A DNA stretch of 64,000 bases from Variibacter gotjawalensis (GCF_002355335.1 NZ_AP014946.1:558001-622000), one strand, 5' to 3'. Shown: positions 1 through 8,389, counted from the stretch's first letter. Notes: generated from the sequence alone by a model not told the origin. Translations and numbers: made by a program.

Positions 1-704
1 GCGAAGTCCGCGAGGTATCGGCCGAACATCGTTCCGGCGAACAGCCACAACATCATCGTCACGACAACGCCGGGGAAAATTTCGGCAAGCGTCCGCCGCC
101 CGCCCGGCAGCCACAGATGTACGATCAGCAGCGCGAGGATCAGCAGGCAGGCCGCAATACCGAGACGCACGAAGGTGATCAGATATCCGAACGGTGCCAG
201 CTCCGGGATGTAGCGCACCGCGGTGCCCCAAATCACCGGCGCAAGGAAGACCAGGAACGATAGCGAGAGTAACGCTGCGGCGCCCAGCATCACGTAGCCG
301 ATCGATTCCAGCCGCAGCCAATACCACGCGCGCTCTTCCGTGATGCCATAAGCGCGGTTGAGTCCAACGCGCAAACCCTCGACGCCCGATGACGCGAAGT
401 AGAGCGCGAGCACGACGCCGATCGTCAGCACGCCGCCTTGCGCGCTGCGCAGCACGCTGCGGATTTCAACCGCGAGCGGGGCCGACACCTGCTCGGGCCA
501 GGTTTCCAGAAGAATGCGTACGCTTTCGTCGACGAGATTCTTCGACCCGAACAAGCCCGCGATTGCCGTGAGCACGAGCAGAAACGGGAACATCGCCATC
601 AGCGTCGACAGCGCGATATGGCTCGCGATCGCCCAACCGTCGTCTTTGAGGAAGCGATAGAACGCCTCCAGGGCGATGCGAAAAATGCGGCGCGGCTTGA
701 ACAT
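1..704 (-). CDS. YihY/UPF0761 family inner-membrane protein, cut by the window edge
   Basis: The 234 visible codons from the ATG at 704 give a polytopic membrane protein that runs off the window at base 1, so the C terminus is missing. The N terminus (MFKPRRIFRIALEAF, then DDGWAIASHIALSTLMAMFP) followed by hydrophobic stretches matches the YihY family, formerly annotated as ribonuclease BN. The signature segment FASSGVEGLRVGLNRAY lies near residue 115, and at least four membrane segments are visible. Family members are inner-membrane proteins of unresolved function, so no activity is assigned. It is divergent from the stress-type genes that follow. Family assignment is from motif memory and is fairly sure. 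Confidence 0.85.
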   Translation of the reverse strand, partial: MFKPRRIFRIALEAFYRFLKDDGWAIASHIALSTLMAMFPFLLVLTAIAGLFGSKNLVDESVRILLETWPEQVSAPLAVEIRSVLRSAQGGVLTIGVVLALYFASSGVEGLRVGLNRAYGITEERAWYWLRLESIGYVMLGAAALLSLSFLVFLAPVIWGTAVRYIPELAPFGYLITFVRLGIAACLLILALLIVHLWLPGGRRTLAEIFPGVVVTMMLWLFAGTMFGRYLADF

Positions 705-767
705 ACGGTGTTGTTGTGTGGAGGAGCTTTTGCCGCAAAGTCGTCGTTTGCGGTTGCGAAGTAAAGG

Positions 768-792
768 GGAACGTCGGCGGTGTCCCCGCGTT
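768..792 (+). promoter_or_regulatory. EcfG (general stress sigma factor) promoter candidate
   Basis: GGAAC at 768-772 and CGTT at 789-792 are separated by exactly 16 bases, a perfect match to the GGAAC-N16/17-CGTT consensus of alphaproteobacterial EcfG sigma factors. The predicted transcript starts about 800 and the Gln/Gly-rich gene begins at 823, the expected spacing. This supports that short gene being real. Confidence 0.7.
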
Positions 793-822
793 AAATAGTG
801 GGGCTATGATCAAGTGTAGACG

Positions 823-1009
823 ATGCAAAATCGCGATCACGATCAAAAGCAACATCAGCAACAAGGCGGTAAGCCAGGCCAGCAGGGCGGTCAGGTCAAT
901 CCGGGCCAGCAGCAGCAAGACGGACAGCATGGCGGCCAACAGGGTGGATCAGCAGCGTCCCGGCCAAGGTGGACAGCAGAGCGACCAGCGCCGCGATCAA
1001 CAGCGGTAG
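823..1009 (+). pseudogene. Gln/Gly-rich small hydrophilic stress protein, apparently frameshifted
   Basis: Reading from ATG 823, the product is a low-complexity hydrophilic peptide of Gln, Gly, His and Pro up to about residue 42 (codon GGT at 943-945). It then turns into an unrelated Ser/Ala/Arg sequence. Dropping one G at about 946 restores the same composition (DQQRPGQGGQQSDQRRDQQR) and a stop at 1007-1009, giving about 62 residues in all. The composition change at a G-rich run indicates a one-base insertion, either a real mutation or a sequencing or assembly error. The perfect EcfG promoter upstream argues for a general-stress gene. I cannot name a family; such low-complexity proteins are common in Bradyrhizobium relatives. 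Confidence 0.55.
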
Positions 1010-1058
1010 CGGAGAATGGTGTGTTTAAGCGCCATAGCTTAGACACGATTTTTCAGGA

Positions 1059-1081
1059 GAACCCGCCCGCGTGGCGGGTTC
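1059..1081 (+). terminator. Stem-loop, probable terminator
   Basis: GAACCCGCC (1059-1067) pairs perfectly with GGCGGGTTC (1073-1081) around a 5-base loop. The following bases are only mildly T-rich. It sits after the Gln/Gly-rich gene, so it probably ends that transcript. Confidence 0.5.
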
Positions 1082-1208
1082 TTCATGTTGGCCGCACGTT
1101 GCTTACGAAATCTTTCTCTTTTTGCATGTATGTGCGCGCCATCGTTGTCGGCATGCCGCACGTGTGAGAGAATTCGAGAAATCGAAAAAATCTTGAGGGA
1201 GGTTTGTG

Positions 1209-1508
1209 ATGTCAGAAAGCCGTACTTCGCCGCCTTCCAACATCTTGTATTCGTCCATCGTTGCAACCGTTGCTGCAACCATCGATCGCAAGATGACGGT
1301 TCGCGAAATTGCCGAACGCGTCGAAGCCGACGCCGAGACGACAGCGCAATGCATCGCGCTGCATCGTTACCTTCGTTCGCACGCATACGATCACGGCGCT
1401 GGTACTTTGCCGGTGCCGATGCCGATCGACTTCTCGATTCCGTCGCTTGACGATCTCATCGACGAGACGGCACTCGGCCTCAACTATGAGCCGCCGGTAG
1501 CTGCCTGA
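1209..1508 (+). CDS. Hypothetical protein, 99 aa
   Basis: No family recognised. The product is small and soluble. Its middle (residues about 20-55, ending MTVREIAERVEADAETTAQC) looks like a short helical segment resembling part of a winged-helix fold, with an acidic C terminus (SLDDLIDETALGLNYEPP). ATG 1209 is preceded by a strong TTGAGGGAGG site at 1192-1202; a GTG three bases earlier is also possible. It lies between two genes with EcfG promoters, but no GGAAC-CGTT pair precedes it, so membership of the stress regulon is not shown. It has no signal peptide or membrane segment. Confidence 0.65.
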   Translation: MSESRTSPPSNILYSSIVATVAATIDRKMTVREIAERVEADAETTAQCIALHRYLRSHAYDHGAGTLPVPMPIDFSIPSLDDLIDETALGLNYEPPVAA

Positions 1509-1548
1509 TCCGCCTCGTTCGCGGCCCGATTTCGACACCGCGTTGCCC

Positions 1549-1573
1549 GGAACGGTTGTTTGTCCGACACGTT
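1549..1573 (+). promoter_or_regulatory. EcfG (general stress sigma factor) promoter candidate
   Basis: GGAAC at 1549-1553 and CGTT at 1570-1573 are 16 bases apart, a perfect consensus match. It lies 47 bases before the PRC-barrel start at 1620. It also overlaps the possible upstream start at 1560, which argues that 1620 is the true start. Confidence 0.75.
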
Positions 1574-1619
1574 GAATCCTTATGAGAGCGCGACCACGAG
1601 CGCACCAAAGGAGGGTTTC

Positions 1620-2018
1620 ATGGCAACGACACACACCAGCACCAGCCGCCCGACCGGTACCCGCGAGACTGCATCGCTGATCGCGAGCGACAAGGTTGAA
1701 GGCACCAACGTGTATCGCTCGGATGGCGAGAAGATCGGCCACATCGAACGCATCATGATCGATAAGCACAGCGGCAAAGCGCCGTATGCCGTTATGGGCT
1801 TCGGCGGCTTCCTCGGAATGGGCGCGGACTACTACCCGATCCCGTGGTCGCTGCTGACCTACAACGACAAGCTCGGCGGCTACGAAGTGAACGTCACCGA
1901 CGCGCAGCTGCGCAGCGCACCGAAATATCGCGAAGAAGAAGAAGATTGGGATTGGTCGGACCGCCGCCGCGCGCAGGAAGTCTACGACTACTACAAGGTC
2001 ACGCCGTATTGGATGTAG
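1620..2018 (+). CDS. PRC-barrel domain protein, general-stress type
   Basis: The 132-residue product has a PRC-barrel domain over most of its length. The core runs from ETASLIASDKVEGTNVY through GEKIGHIERIMIDKHSGK and YAVMGFGGFLGMG to YYPIPWSLLTYN, ending in an acidic tail (EEEEDWDWSD). PRC-barrel proteins of this small cytosolic type occur in alphaproteobacterial general-stress regulons; the biochemical role is unknown. The start is set by AAAGGAGGG immediately before ATG 1620 and by the EcfG promoter at 1549-1573. A terminator follows at 2045-2075. The gene appears intact and monocistronic. Confidence 0.9.
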   Translation: MATTHTSTSRPTGTRETASLIASDKVEGTNVYRSDGEKIGHIERIMIDKHSGKAPYAVMGFGGFLGMGADYYPIPWSLLTYNDKLGGYEVNVTDAQLRSAPKYREEEEDWDWSDRRRAQEVYDYYKVTPYWM

Positions 2019-2044
2019 GCGGCCGATAATAAGAACATCGCCGA

Positions 2045-2075
2045 GGGCTCGCGGAGAAATCCGCGGGCCCTTTTC
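2045..2075 (+). terminator. Rho-independent terminator of the PRC-barrel gene
   Basis: GGGCTCGCGG (2045-2054) pairs with CCGCGGGCCC (2061-2070), with one mismatch, around a 6-base loop and is followed by TTTTCTC. It lies 27 bases past the PRC-barrel stop. Confidence 0.8.
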
Positions 2076-2456
2076 TCATGCGCCCGCGAAGACAGCTTTG
2101 AGGTGGCGCTCGAGATCTTCCTGGCGGAACGGCTTCTGCAAAACCGGAACGGTCTGATAGCGCGCCGGCAATCCTTGCGCGCCGTAGCCGGTCACGAAGA
2201 TCAGCGGCACGTTGCGCGATATCAGGATGTCAGCCACCGGCAGCGACGATTGACCGTTGAGATTGAGGTCAAGCACGGCCGCATCGAAATCGGATGTCGC
2301 GACGCGCGCCGCCGCATCCTCGATCCGCGCGACAGTATCGACAACCTGATAGCCGAGGTCCATCAGCATGTCCTCGAGAAGGACGCCGATGAGAACCTCA
2401 TCCTCGATGATTAAGATCCGCCGCGGAGAACCCGCAGCGTCGTTAGCGCTCGTCAT
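2076..2456 (-). CDS. Single-domain response regulator (receiver only)
   Basis: The 126-residue product is a lone CheY-like receiver domain with the acidic pocket in LIIEDE (18-20), the phosphoacceptor Asp63 in VLDLNLNG, Thr in FVTGYG and the conserved Lys in LQKPF. There is no output domain, so it probably works by relaying phosphate or by protein contact. Receiver-only proteins of this form often pair with HWE or HisKA2 kinases in this order; the partner is not adjacent here. It is convergent with the PRC-barrel gene. The ATG at 2456 is the only good start. Confidence 0.85.
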   Translation of the reverse strand: MTSANDAAGSPRRILIIEDEVLIGVLLEDMLMDLGYQVVDTVARIEDAAARVATSDFDAAVLDLNLNGQSSLPVADILISRNVPLIFVTGYGAQGLPARYQTVPVLQKPFRQEDLERHLKAVFAGA

Positions 2457-2595
2457 TCAGAACTGTTCCGTCCACCCAACGCGTGTGTCCTCACACGCCA
2501 GACGCGAATAAGGCAAGCAAATTTCGCGTGCTGCGGCAAACGGTTCGGCGTCCCGCTACCGGGACACCGAGCTCTGTGCGGTAACCGCCAAGTTA

Positions 2596-3480
2596 TCAGC
2601 GGCTGGAGACGACAAGGCCCCGACTTGTGACAACTGCCCAACGTCCGTCCGGCTGGCGCTTGATGGTTTGCACCCGGCCAAGACCACGAACGTCGTCGCC
2701 CGGCTGCACTTCCATGGGCGGACCGTAGCGGCCTTCGATCAGCGCAACGCCGTCGTAGACTTCACGCAGATGCCAGTCGCCGATCACCGGCTGGGCCTGC
2801 GCGACCTGCGGGGGCTGCGGGGGCTGCGGCTTCACCGAACCTGTCGTCAGCGGAGCGGCCGGCTGAGCGGCGGCTTGCTGCACGGGCGCTTGCGCGGCCG
2901 CGAACTTCTTCTCCAGCCGATCGACGGATTCGCCGAGCTTGGCGAGGCGCGCATTCGGCTCGGCCGAGCTTTTCTCGATACGCTCGATGGCTTCGGCAAG
3001 CTTACCGACTTGTGCATTCAACGCTTTGTCGGTCTGCGGACGCTGCGGCTGCGCCGGCGCTTCGGAGAGCGTTTTGATGCTGGCGCGCATGAGCGACAGC
3101 TGATTGCGGAAATCTTGGATCGCGGCGCCGGCGTCGACGGTTTCGATCTTCGGCGGCGCCATCAATGCGGCAACGGCAGCTGCACCGACCATGCCACCAA
3201 GGCAGGCCGCAAGTGCGATCGAAGCGGCGAGCAGGCTGAAACGGCGTGACGGAGAGGCAGCGCGCGGCGCGCTCTGCGGCTCGGCGTCCACATGCGGCTT
3301 ATCGTCGGGGCGCGGCGTGAAAAGGATAACGGGTCCGGCCTTCGCGGGCTCCGGCTTTTTCGTCTCGGCTTCGCTCGCCTCGGCTTTTGCGGCTTCCGGC
3401 GCTGCGCCGGTCTCGGCTGCTTTCGGGGCAGAGGCTTCGGCAGACGGCTTCTCGGCTGCCGGATCGTTTGCGGCTTCCAT
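2596..3480 (-). CDS. Single-pass membrane protein with Ala/Pro-rich and coiled-coil regions
   Basis: No named family. The 294-residue product begins with a long Ala/Glu/Lys/Pro-rich cytosolic segment (residues 1-80). One membrane helix follows near residues 85-110 (LLAASIALAACLGGMVGAAAVAAL). A heptad-like region (KLAEAIERIEKSSAEPN, KLGESVDRLEKKFAAA) and a Gln/Pro linker lead to a compact C-terminal domain (IGDWHLREVYDGVALIEGRYG to the end) that resembles a small periplasmic beta domain. ATG 3480 is chosen over GTG 3507 because GAGG stands correctly before it. Proteins of this plan are common and uncharacterised in Bradyrhizobium relatives. Confidence 0.75.
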   Translation of the reverse strand: MEAANDPAAEKPSAEASAPKAAETGAAPEAAKAEASEAETKKPEPAKAGPVILFTPRPDDKPHVDAEPQSAPRAASPSRRFSLLAASIALAACLGGMVGAAAVAALMAPPKIETVDAGAAIQDFRNQLSLMRASIKTLSEAPAQPQRPQTDKALNAQVGKLAEAIERIEKSSAEPNARLAKLGESVDRLEKKFAAAQAPVQQAAAQPAAPLTTGSVKPQPPQPPQVAQAQPVIGDWHLREVYDGVALIEGRYGPPMEVQPGDDVRGLGRVQTIKRQPDGRWAVVTSRGLVVSSR

Positions 3481-3601
3481 GGAAAATCCTCGGATAGAAA
3501 AGTTCACCCCTTGGAAACCATCCTTGCGAGGAAATCCTTAACGAGACCTTACGGCAACGCCTCCATGGAATCTAAATTTTAAGTAACGTCTGCGCCGCAG
3601 C

Positions 3602-4603
3602 CTAAACGGCAAGGCCGTTCTCGGCCGCCAGCACCTTGAGCGAACGCTGCGGACGCGCTCCGATATGCTGGATGACTTCTGCCGCCGCGAGCGCGCCGAG
3701 CCGCGCGCACGTCTCGTGATCCTGCGCGCGCGCAACGCCGAGCAGAAAACCTGCCGCGAAGAGATCGCCCGCGCCGGTCGTGTCCGTCACTTGCGGGATC
3801 GGGAATGCCGGCACCGGCACGACGCCGCCCGGCGTCACCACCACGCAGCCGAGTTCGCTGCGCGTCACGGCGGCAAGCGGTGCTTCGCTCTGCAGCGCCT
3901 TTACGGCCGCATCGAAATCGGCGGTCTCGTAGAGCGACTTCAACTCGATCTCGTTCGCGAACAGAATGTCGACGGTCTTTTCGCGCACCAGCGTGCGGAA
4001 TTCGCCGCGATAGCGATCGACGCAGAATGCGTCAGACAACGTGAGCGACACTTTGCGGCCCGCCGCGTGTGCGATCTCCGCGGCTTTCACGAACGCCTTC
4101 TTGGCCTCCGGCGGATCCCACAGGTAGCCTTCGAGATACGTGATCGCCGAGTCTTTGACTTGCGCCTCGTCGACATCAGCGGGTGTCAGGTTCTGCGCGG
4201 CGCCGAGATATGTGTTCATCGTGCGCTCGCCGTCCGGCGTCACCAGGATGAAGCTGCGCGCCGTCGCCGGCCCGTCCGCCGCCATCGGCGTCGTGAACGT
4301 CACGCCGATGTTGCGGATGTCATGCGCGAAGGCATCGCCGAGCGCATCCTTCTTGACCTTGCCGCCGAACGCGCCGCGCCCGCCGAAGCTCGCGACGCCC
4401 GCGATCGTGTTGGCGGCCGAGCCGCCCGAGATCGTCACGGCCGAACCCATTGCCTGATAAATCGTCTCGGCCCGCGCTTCGTCGATCAGCGCCATCGAGC
4501 CCTTGTTCATGCCGTGCTTCACCAGGAAATCGTCCTCGGTGCGGGCAAACACGTCGACAATGGCGTTGCCGAAGCCGAGCACGTCGAATTTAGCGGCGGT
4601 CAT
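3602..4603 (-). CDS. PfkB family sugar/nucleoside kinase, adenosine-kinase-like
   Basis: The 333-residue product is a ribokinase-fold enzyme. N-terminal [13 protein letters not shown] is the first beta strand with the substrate Asp, and [20 protein letters not shown] is the PfkB signature-1 region. [16 protein letters not shown] near residue 285 carries the catalytic Asp and anion hole. The family phosphorylates sugars or nucleosides with ATP, and the closest architecture is alphaproteobacterial adenosine kinase; the substrate cannot be proved from sequence. ATG 4603 is preferred over an upstream in-frame codon at 4651 because MTAAKFDVL matches the usual N terminus. It is divergent from trpS. 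Confidence 0.85.
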   Translation of the reverse strand: MTAAKFDVLGFGNAIVDVFARTEDDFLVKHGMNKGSMALIDEARAETIYQAMGSAVTISGGSAANTIAGVASFGGRGAFGGKVKKDALGDAFAHDIRNIGVTFTTPMAADGPATARSFILVTPDGERTMNTYLGAAQNLTPADVDEAQVKDSAITYLEGYLWDPPEAKKAFVKAAEIAHAAGRKVSLTLSDAFCVDRYRGEFRTLVREKTVDILFANEIELKSLYETADFDAAVKALQSEAPLAAVTRSELGCVVVTPGGVVPVPAFPIPQVTDTTGAGDLFAAGFLLGVARAQDHETCARLGALAAAEVIQHIGARPQRSLKVLAAENGLAV

Positions 4604-4733
4604 GAGGATTCCGTCTGTGGGGGATTTGGCTAACGTAACCGTAAAGGCCACTCGGTTGCGCTATGTCAACTATCGTGGCATGTCGCGCGCCGCAAACGTT
4701 CCCTGCTCGCGGGGGGCGGGTCAGAGGACGAAC

Positions 4734-5765
4734 ATGTTTCCCGAGCGCGTTTTTTCCGGCATCCAGCCGACCGGCAGCCTCCATCTCGGCAATTATCTGG
4801 GCGCGATCGTCAATTTCGTCGCGCTCCAGGAGAAGATGGACTGCATCTACTGCGTCGTCGATATGCACGCGATTACGCTGTGGCAGGATCCCGAGGAGTT
4901 GAAGGGTGCGATCCGCCAGCTCACCGCCGCTTACATCGCCTGCGGCATTGATCCGAAGCGTCACATTATCTTCAATCAGAGCCAGGTCGCCGAGCACGCC
5001 GAACTGACCTGGGTGTTCAATTGCGTCGCCCGCCTCGGCTGGCTCAACCGCATGACGCAGTTCAAGGAGAAGGCCGGCAAGGATCGCGAGAACCAGTCGG
5101 TCGGTCTCTACGACTATCCGGTGCTGATGGCGGCCGACATCCTGGTTTACCGCGCGACCCACGTTCCGGTCGGCGAGGATCAGAAGCAGCATCTCGAGCT
5201 CTCTCGCGACATCGCGCAGAAGTTCAACAACGACTTCGCGCCCTCGATGGCGAAGCTCGGTCTCGGCGACGCTTTCTTCCCGCAGCCGGAGCCGCTGATT
5301 CAGGGACCGGCAACGCGCGTGATGAGCCTGCGCGACGGCACCAAGAAGATGTCGAAGTCCGACCCGTCGGATTATTCGCGCATCCATCTCACCGACGACA
5401 CCGACACGATCGCGCAGAAGATCCGCAAGGCGAAGACCGACCCGCAGCCGCTGCCGAGCGAAGAGGAAGGCCTCAAGGGCCGTCCTGAAGCCGACAACCT
5501 CGTCGGCATCTATGCGGCGTTGACTGGCAAATCCGTGCCGGACGTGCTGCGCGAATACGGTGGTGGCCAGTTCTCGGGCTTCAAGCAGAACCTCGCGGAT
5601 TTGCTGACGACTCGGCTCACGCCGATCGGCGAAGAGATGCGGCGCCTGCTGCAAGACCCGGCCGCGATCGACGCAATCCTGGTCGATGGCGCCAACCGCG
5701 CGCGTGTCATCGCTGCCGAAACCATGCGCCAAGTCAAAGACATCGTCGGCTTCGTCCGCGGCTGA
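4734..5765 (+). CDS. trpS: Tryptophanyl-tRNA synthetase
   Basis: This class I synthetase charges tRNA-Trp. The 343-residue product has the HIGH-type motif [12 protein letters not shown] at residues 12-23, the Trp pocket segment [14 protein letters not shown] and the KMSKS motif in [12 protein letters not shown]. Its length is normal for bacterial TrpS. The open frame extends to 4503, but that extension reads through the divergent kinase promoter and has no TrpS similarity, so the start is ATG 4734. It heads the conserved trpS-usp-nfuA-tsaB order. Confidence 0.97.
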   Translation: MFPERVFSGIQPTGSLHLGNYLGAIVNFVALQEKMDCIYCVVDMHAITLWQDPEELKGAIRQLTAAYIACGIDPKRHIIFNQSQVAEHAELTWVFNCVARLGWLNRMTQFKEKAGKDRENQSVGLYDYPVLMAADILVYRATHVPVGEDQKQHLELSRDIAQKFNNDFAPSMAKLGLGDAFFPQPEPLIQGPATRVMSLRDGTKKMSKSDPSDYSRIHLTDDTDTIAQKIRKAKTDPQPLPSEEEGLKGRPEADNLVGIYAALTGKSVPDVLREYGGGQFSGFKQNLADLLTTRLTPIGEEMRRLLQDPAAIDAILVDGANRARVIAAETMRQVKDIVGFVRG

Positions 5766-5785
5766 TCCGCCGTCGCGGCGCGGCG

Positions 5786-5888
5786 GCCCTTGTGAGGGCA
5801 GCCGGGCGCGTGGCAGCATGTCGCAGGGGAGCGCTCCCATTGGGAGCCGCATTGCTTCCGCAGGAAGCCAGGTGCTTCCGCAGGGAGC
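5786..5888 (+). repeat. Cluster of four short hairpins between trpS and usp
   Basis: Four stem-loops lie within 103 bases: GCCCT-TGTG-AGGGC (5786-5799), GCTCCC-ATT-GGGAGC (5833-5847), GCTTCC-GCA-GGAAGC (5854-5868) and GCTTCC-GCA-GGGAGC (5874-5888, one G-U pair). The last two form a 20-base tandem repeat with two differences. The final hairpin ends just before the usp ribosome-binding site. Confidence 0.7.
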
Positions 5889-5900
5889 CAGAGGGGATTC

Positions 5901-6395
5901 ATGAGCCGTAAACGCCGATCTTACGAGAGCGGTCACAAACCGAAGTATCTCGTCGTCATCGATGAGTCGCCGGAATGCGACCGCGCCGTCTATTGGGCGA
6001 GCCGCCGCGCGGCGCGCACCAAGGCCGGCCTCCTCATGGTCAACGTGATCGAGCCGCACGACCGCAATCAGCAGTGGCTCGGCGTCGCCGAAGTGATGCG
6101 TGCCGAAGCGCATGACGAGGCCAATCAGGTGCTCACCCGCTTCGCCGGCCGCGTCAACGGCCTCGCCGGCCTGACCCCCGAACGCGTGATCCGCGAGGGC
6201 GAGAAGATCGACGAAATCCTCGCCTTGATCGAGGAAGACGAAGACATTGCGATCCTCGTTCTGGCGGCAGCGACGAATAAGGAAACACCGGGCCCGATCA
6301 CGGCCGGCCTGACGAAGATCATTGGCCAGCTGCCGGTCCCGGTCGCCGTGGTGCCCGGCCACCTCACCGACGAAGAGCTCGATTCGCTCGCATAG
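5901..6395 (+). CDS. Universal stress protein (UspA family)
   Basis: The 164-residue product has one Usp domain: KYLVVIDESPECDRAVYWA at the N terminus, a middle helix (AEVMRAEAHDEANQVL) and the C-terminal strand GQLPVPVAVVPGHLTDEEL. The usual ATP-binding G-2x-G-9x-G(S/T) motif is not clear (VLAAATNKETPGPITAGL), so it may belong to the non-ATP-binding type. It is a cytosolic stress-survival protein of unproven mechanism. GAGGGG precedes ATG 5901. Its place between trpS and nfuA is conserved in Bradyrhizobium relatives, so it probably shares their transcript. Confidence 0.9.
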   Translation: MSRKRRSYESGHKPKYLVVIDESPECDRAVYWASRRAARTKAGLLMVNVIEPHDRNQQWLGVAEVMRAEAHDEANQVLTRFAGRVNGLAGLTPERVIREGEKIDEILALIEEDEDIAILVLAAATNKETPGPITAGLTKIIGQLPVPVAVVPGHLTDEELDSLA

Positions 6396-6478
6396 ACCTG
6401 TCCAGCCGTTGACCAACAGCCGCAAAACCACCATTTAAGAGCTGAAATCCGGACCTTGACCCCGGACAGGAGCCAAAG

Positions 6479-7033
6479 ATGTTCATTCAGACCGAAGCGA
6501 CGCCGAATCCCGCCACGCTGAAGTTCTTGCCGGGCCGCACCGTGCTGGAAACGGGCACGCTCGAGCTGCGCGACCGTGACGATGCGCACAAGTCCCCGCT
6601 GGCCGAGAAGCTATTCGAAGTCTCCGGCGTCACCGGCGTGTTCTTCGGCTCGGACTTCATCACGATCACCAAGGACGGCAGCGACTGGCAGCAGCTCAAG
6701 CCTGCGATCCTCGGCGCCATCATGGAACACTACATGTCGGGCGCGCCGTTGATGAGCGGCGATCATGCGGACGAGGCCGAGGAAGAGTTCTTCGATCAGG
6801 CCGACAGCGAGACAGTCGCGACGATCAAGGATCTGATCGAGACGCGCGTGCGCCCGGCTGTCGCCAATGACGGCGGCGACATCACCTTCCGCGGCTTCAA
6901 GGACGGGATCGTCTATCTCGCCATGAAGGGCGCCTGCTCGGGCTGCCCGTCATCGACCGCGACGTTGCGTCACGGCATCCAGAACCTGCTCAAGCACTTC
7001 CTGCCGGAAGTCCAGGAAGTCCGCCCGGTTTAG
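6479..7033 (+). CDS. NfuA-type iron-sulfur cluster scaffold/carrier
   Basis: The 184-residue product has an N-terminal Nfu domain (MFIQTEATPNPATLKFLPGR, then GVFFGSDFITITK) and a C-terminal NifU-like domain (RPAVANDGGDITFRGF) with the cluster-binding pair in GACSGCPSS. It carries 4Fe-4S clusters to apoproteins in the cytosol. An acidic linker (DEAEEEFFD) joins the domains. CAGGAG precedes ATG 6479. Length and order are those of the alphaproteobacterial NifU-family protein downstream of usp. MiaB, a 4Fe-4S enzyme, is encoded further along the same block. Confidence 0.93.
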   Translation: MFIQTEATPNPATLKFLPGRTVLETGTLELRDRDDAHKSPLAEKLFEVSGVTGVFFGSDFITITKDGSDWQQLKPAILGAIMEHYMSGAPLMSGDHADEAEEEFFDQADSETVATIKDLIETRVRPAVANDGGDITFRGFKDGIVYLAMKGACSGCPSSTATLRHGIQNLLKHFLPEVQEVRPV

Positions 7034-7043
7034 GCCGTAAGCT

Positions 7044-7172
7044 GGTCATTCCGGGGCGCGCGAAGCTTGCGCAGCAAGCCGCGCGAGCCCGGAATCCATG
7101 CTCTCTGAGTTCTCGATTAAGACACGGCGTATAGATCCCCGACCGCCGCCTCTGGCGGCGTCGAGGATGACC
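7044..7172. repeat. REP-like intergenic inverted repeat (GGTCATTCCGGG class)
   Basis: The element opens with GGTCATTCCGGG, contains CCCGGAATCCAT about 40 bases later and closes with GGATGACC, so its ends are inverted. The same class recurs at 45835-45970. It lies between nfuA and a convergent gene, where it could also act as a terminator. Confidence 0.7.
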
Positions 7173-7180
7173 GAAAGTGG

Positions 7181-7537
7181 CTACTTCGCCGAAGCGCGCC
7201 ACACACCGTTCTTTCCGAAAACACGGAACGGTGTCGTGCCGTTGGAGCTGCCGTCCTTTGCGCGCCAGCGGCCGTTCGTGCAGAGAGTTCCGCCCTGCAC
7301 CGGCACCGCATCGAACTCGACTTCGTTTTGCAGGACGGTGCCGTCGGTCAGCTTGACGGAGAAGTCCGTCGTGCAGCGGTTGCCCATCACGACCGGGTTG
7401 TAGCCGTCGATCATGACACCGCCGCCGCTCGTGCTTTCGAACGGGTTCTTCAGCACCGGCCAGCTTTCGAAGTCTTCTTGGGCGCTCGCGCCCGAGATCG
7501 TCGCCAAGATGAGGCCCGTGATCAGCACAGCTCGCAT
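7181..7537 (-). CDS. Exported hypothetical protein, 118 aa
   Basis: No named family. The product starts with a clear signal peptide (MRAVLITGLILATISGASAQ, cleavage likely after SAQ near residue 20), so it is periplasmic. The mature part has two cysteines (NRCTTDF and TLCTNGRW) that could form a disulfide, in a Gly/Thr-rich beta-type sequence. ATG 7537 is chosen because GGAGG stands 6 bases before it; an ATG at 7549 lacks a site. It is convergent with nfuA across the REP element and divergent from tsaB. Confidence 0.75.
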   Translation of the reverse strand: MRAVLITGLILATISGASAQEDFESWPVLKNPFESTSGGGVMIDGYNPVVMGNRCTTDFSVKLTDGTVLQNEVEFDAVPVQGGTLCTNGRWRAKDGSSNGTTPFRVFGKNGVWRASAK

Positions 7538-7699
7538 CGAATCCTCCATAGGTCACTCATCGTACGCGTGCGGACGTGGATAAGTTTCGCCGAGCAAAGC
7601 GGACCGCAGGAATGTTAGGACAAACTGTTCATTACTGATTCGCGGACACCTTGATCGTGTTGGTTGCCGCCTGGGGTTCCTGTAGAACGCAAACTCTAA

Positions 7700-8380
7700 A
7701 TGCGCCTTCTGGTCATCGATACCGCGCTCGCCACCTGCGCCGCCGCCGTCTACGAATCCGAGACGGATGAGCTGCTCGCGCAGGAGGCGATCCCCATGGA
7801 ACGCGGCCACGCCGAGGCGCTGATGCCGCTGATCGCGCGTGTGATGGACTATGCGCGCTCCGATTTCTCCGAACTCGATCGCATCGCCGTCACGGTCGGC
7901 CCCGGCAGCTTCACGGGCCTGCGCGTCGGCATCTCGGCTGCGCGAGGTATCGCGCTGACCTGCGGCAAGCCGGCGGTCGGCGTCTCGACGCTCGCGGCCT
8001 TCGCGGCGCCCTGCATCGCGGAGGATTTGGCGCAGAAGACCATCGCGGCGATCGATGCGCGCCACGGCCACGCTTACATGCAGGTGTTCGGCGAAGGCGG
8101 CTTCACCGAACTCGCCGCCGCTTACGTGCCGCTGCATCAGGCGCTCGATTATGTCGGCGGCGAAGTCCACCTCTCCGGCAATGTCGCGGCTCAAATCGCA
8201 GCGTTGTGGCCCGAAGGTGAGCCGGCGCCATTCCAGTTCCGTGGCGCGCCGTCGCCGGACCTCGGCTGGGTCGCGCGGCTCGGCCACGCCGCCGATCCTG
8301 AGACCGCTCCCGCCAAGCCGCTGTATCTGCGTGCGCCGGACGCCAAGCCGCAGGACCACGCGCATGTGGCGCGCCGGTGA
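7700..8380 (+). CDS. tsaB: tRNA threonylcarbamoyladenosine biosynthesis protein TsaB
   Basis: The 226-residue product is the TsaB (YeaZ) partner of TsaD, needed for the t6A modification at A37 of ANN-decoding tRNAs. The actin-like fold start MRLLVIDTALATCAAAVY and the signature GPGSFTGLRVGISAARGIAL are present. It scaffolds TsaD and TsaE rather than doing catalysis itself. The next gene, rimI, starts 10 bases after its stop, the usual tsaB-rimI pairing. Its ribosome-binding site is weak. Confidence 0.95.
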   Translation: MRLLVIDTALATCAAAVYESETDELLAQEAIPMERGHAEALMPLIARVMDYARSDFSELDRIAVTVGPGSFTGLRVGISAARGIALTCGKPAVGVSTLAAFAAPCIAEDLAQKTIAAIDARHGHAYMQVFGEGGFTELAAAYVPLHQALDYVGGEVHLSGNVAAQIAALWPEGEPAPFQFRGAPSPDLGWVARLGHAADPETAPAKPLYLRAPDAKPQDHAHVARR

Positions 8381-8389
8381 GACGCGGCG

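Noticed and set aside
4590-6434. A 614-codon open frame on the minus strand opposite trpS and usp
   Set aside because: It is antisense to two clear genes, has shadow composition rich in Arg, Asp and His, and shows no domain. Similar long antisense frames at 36390-38225 and 41369-44017 were dropped for the same reason.
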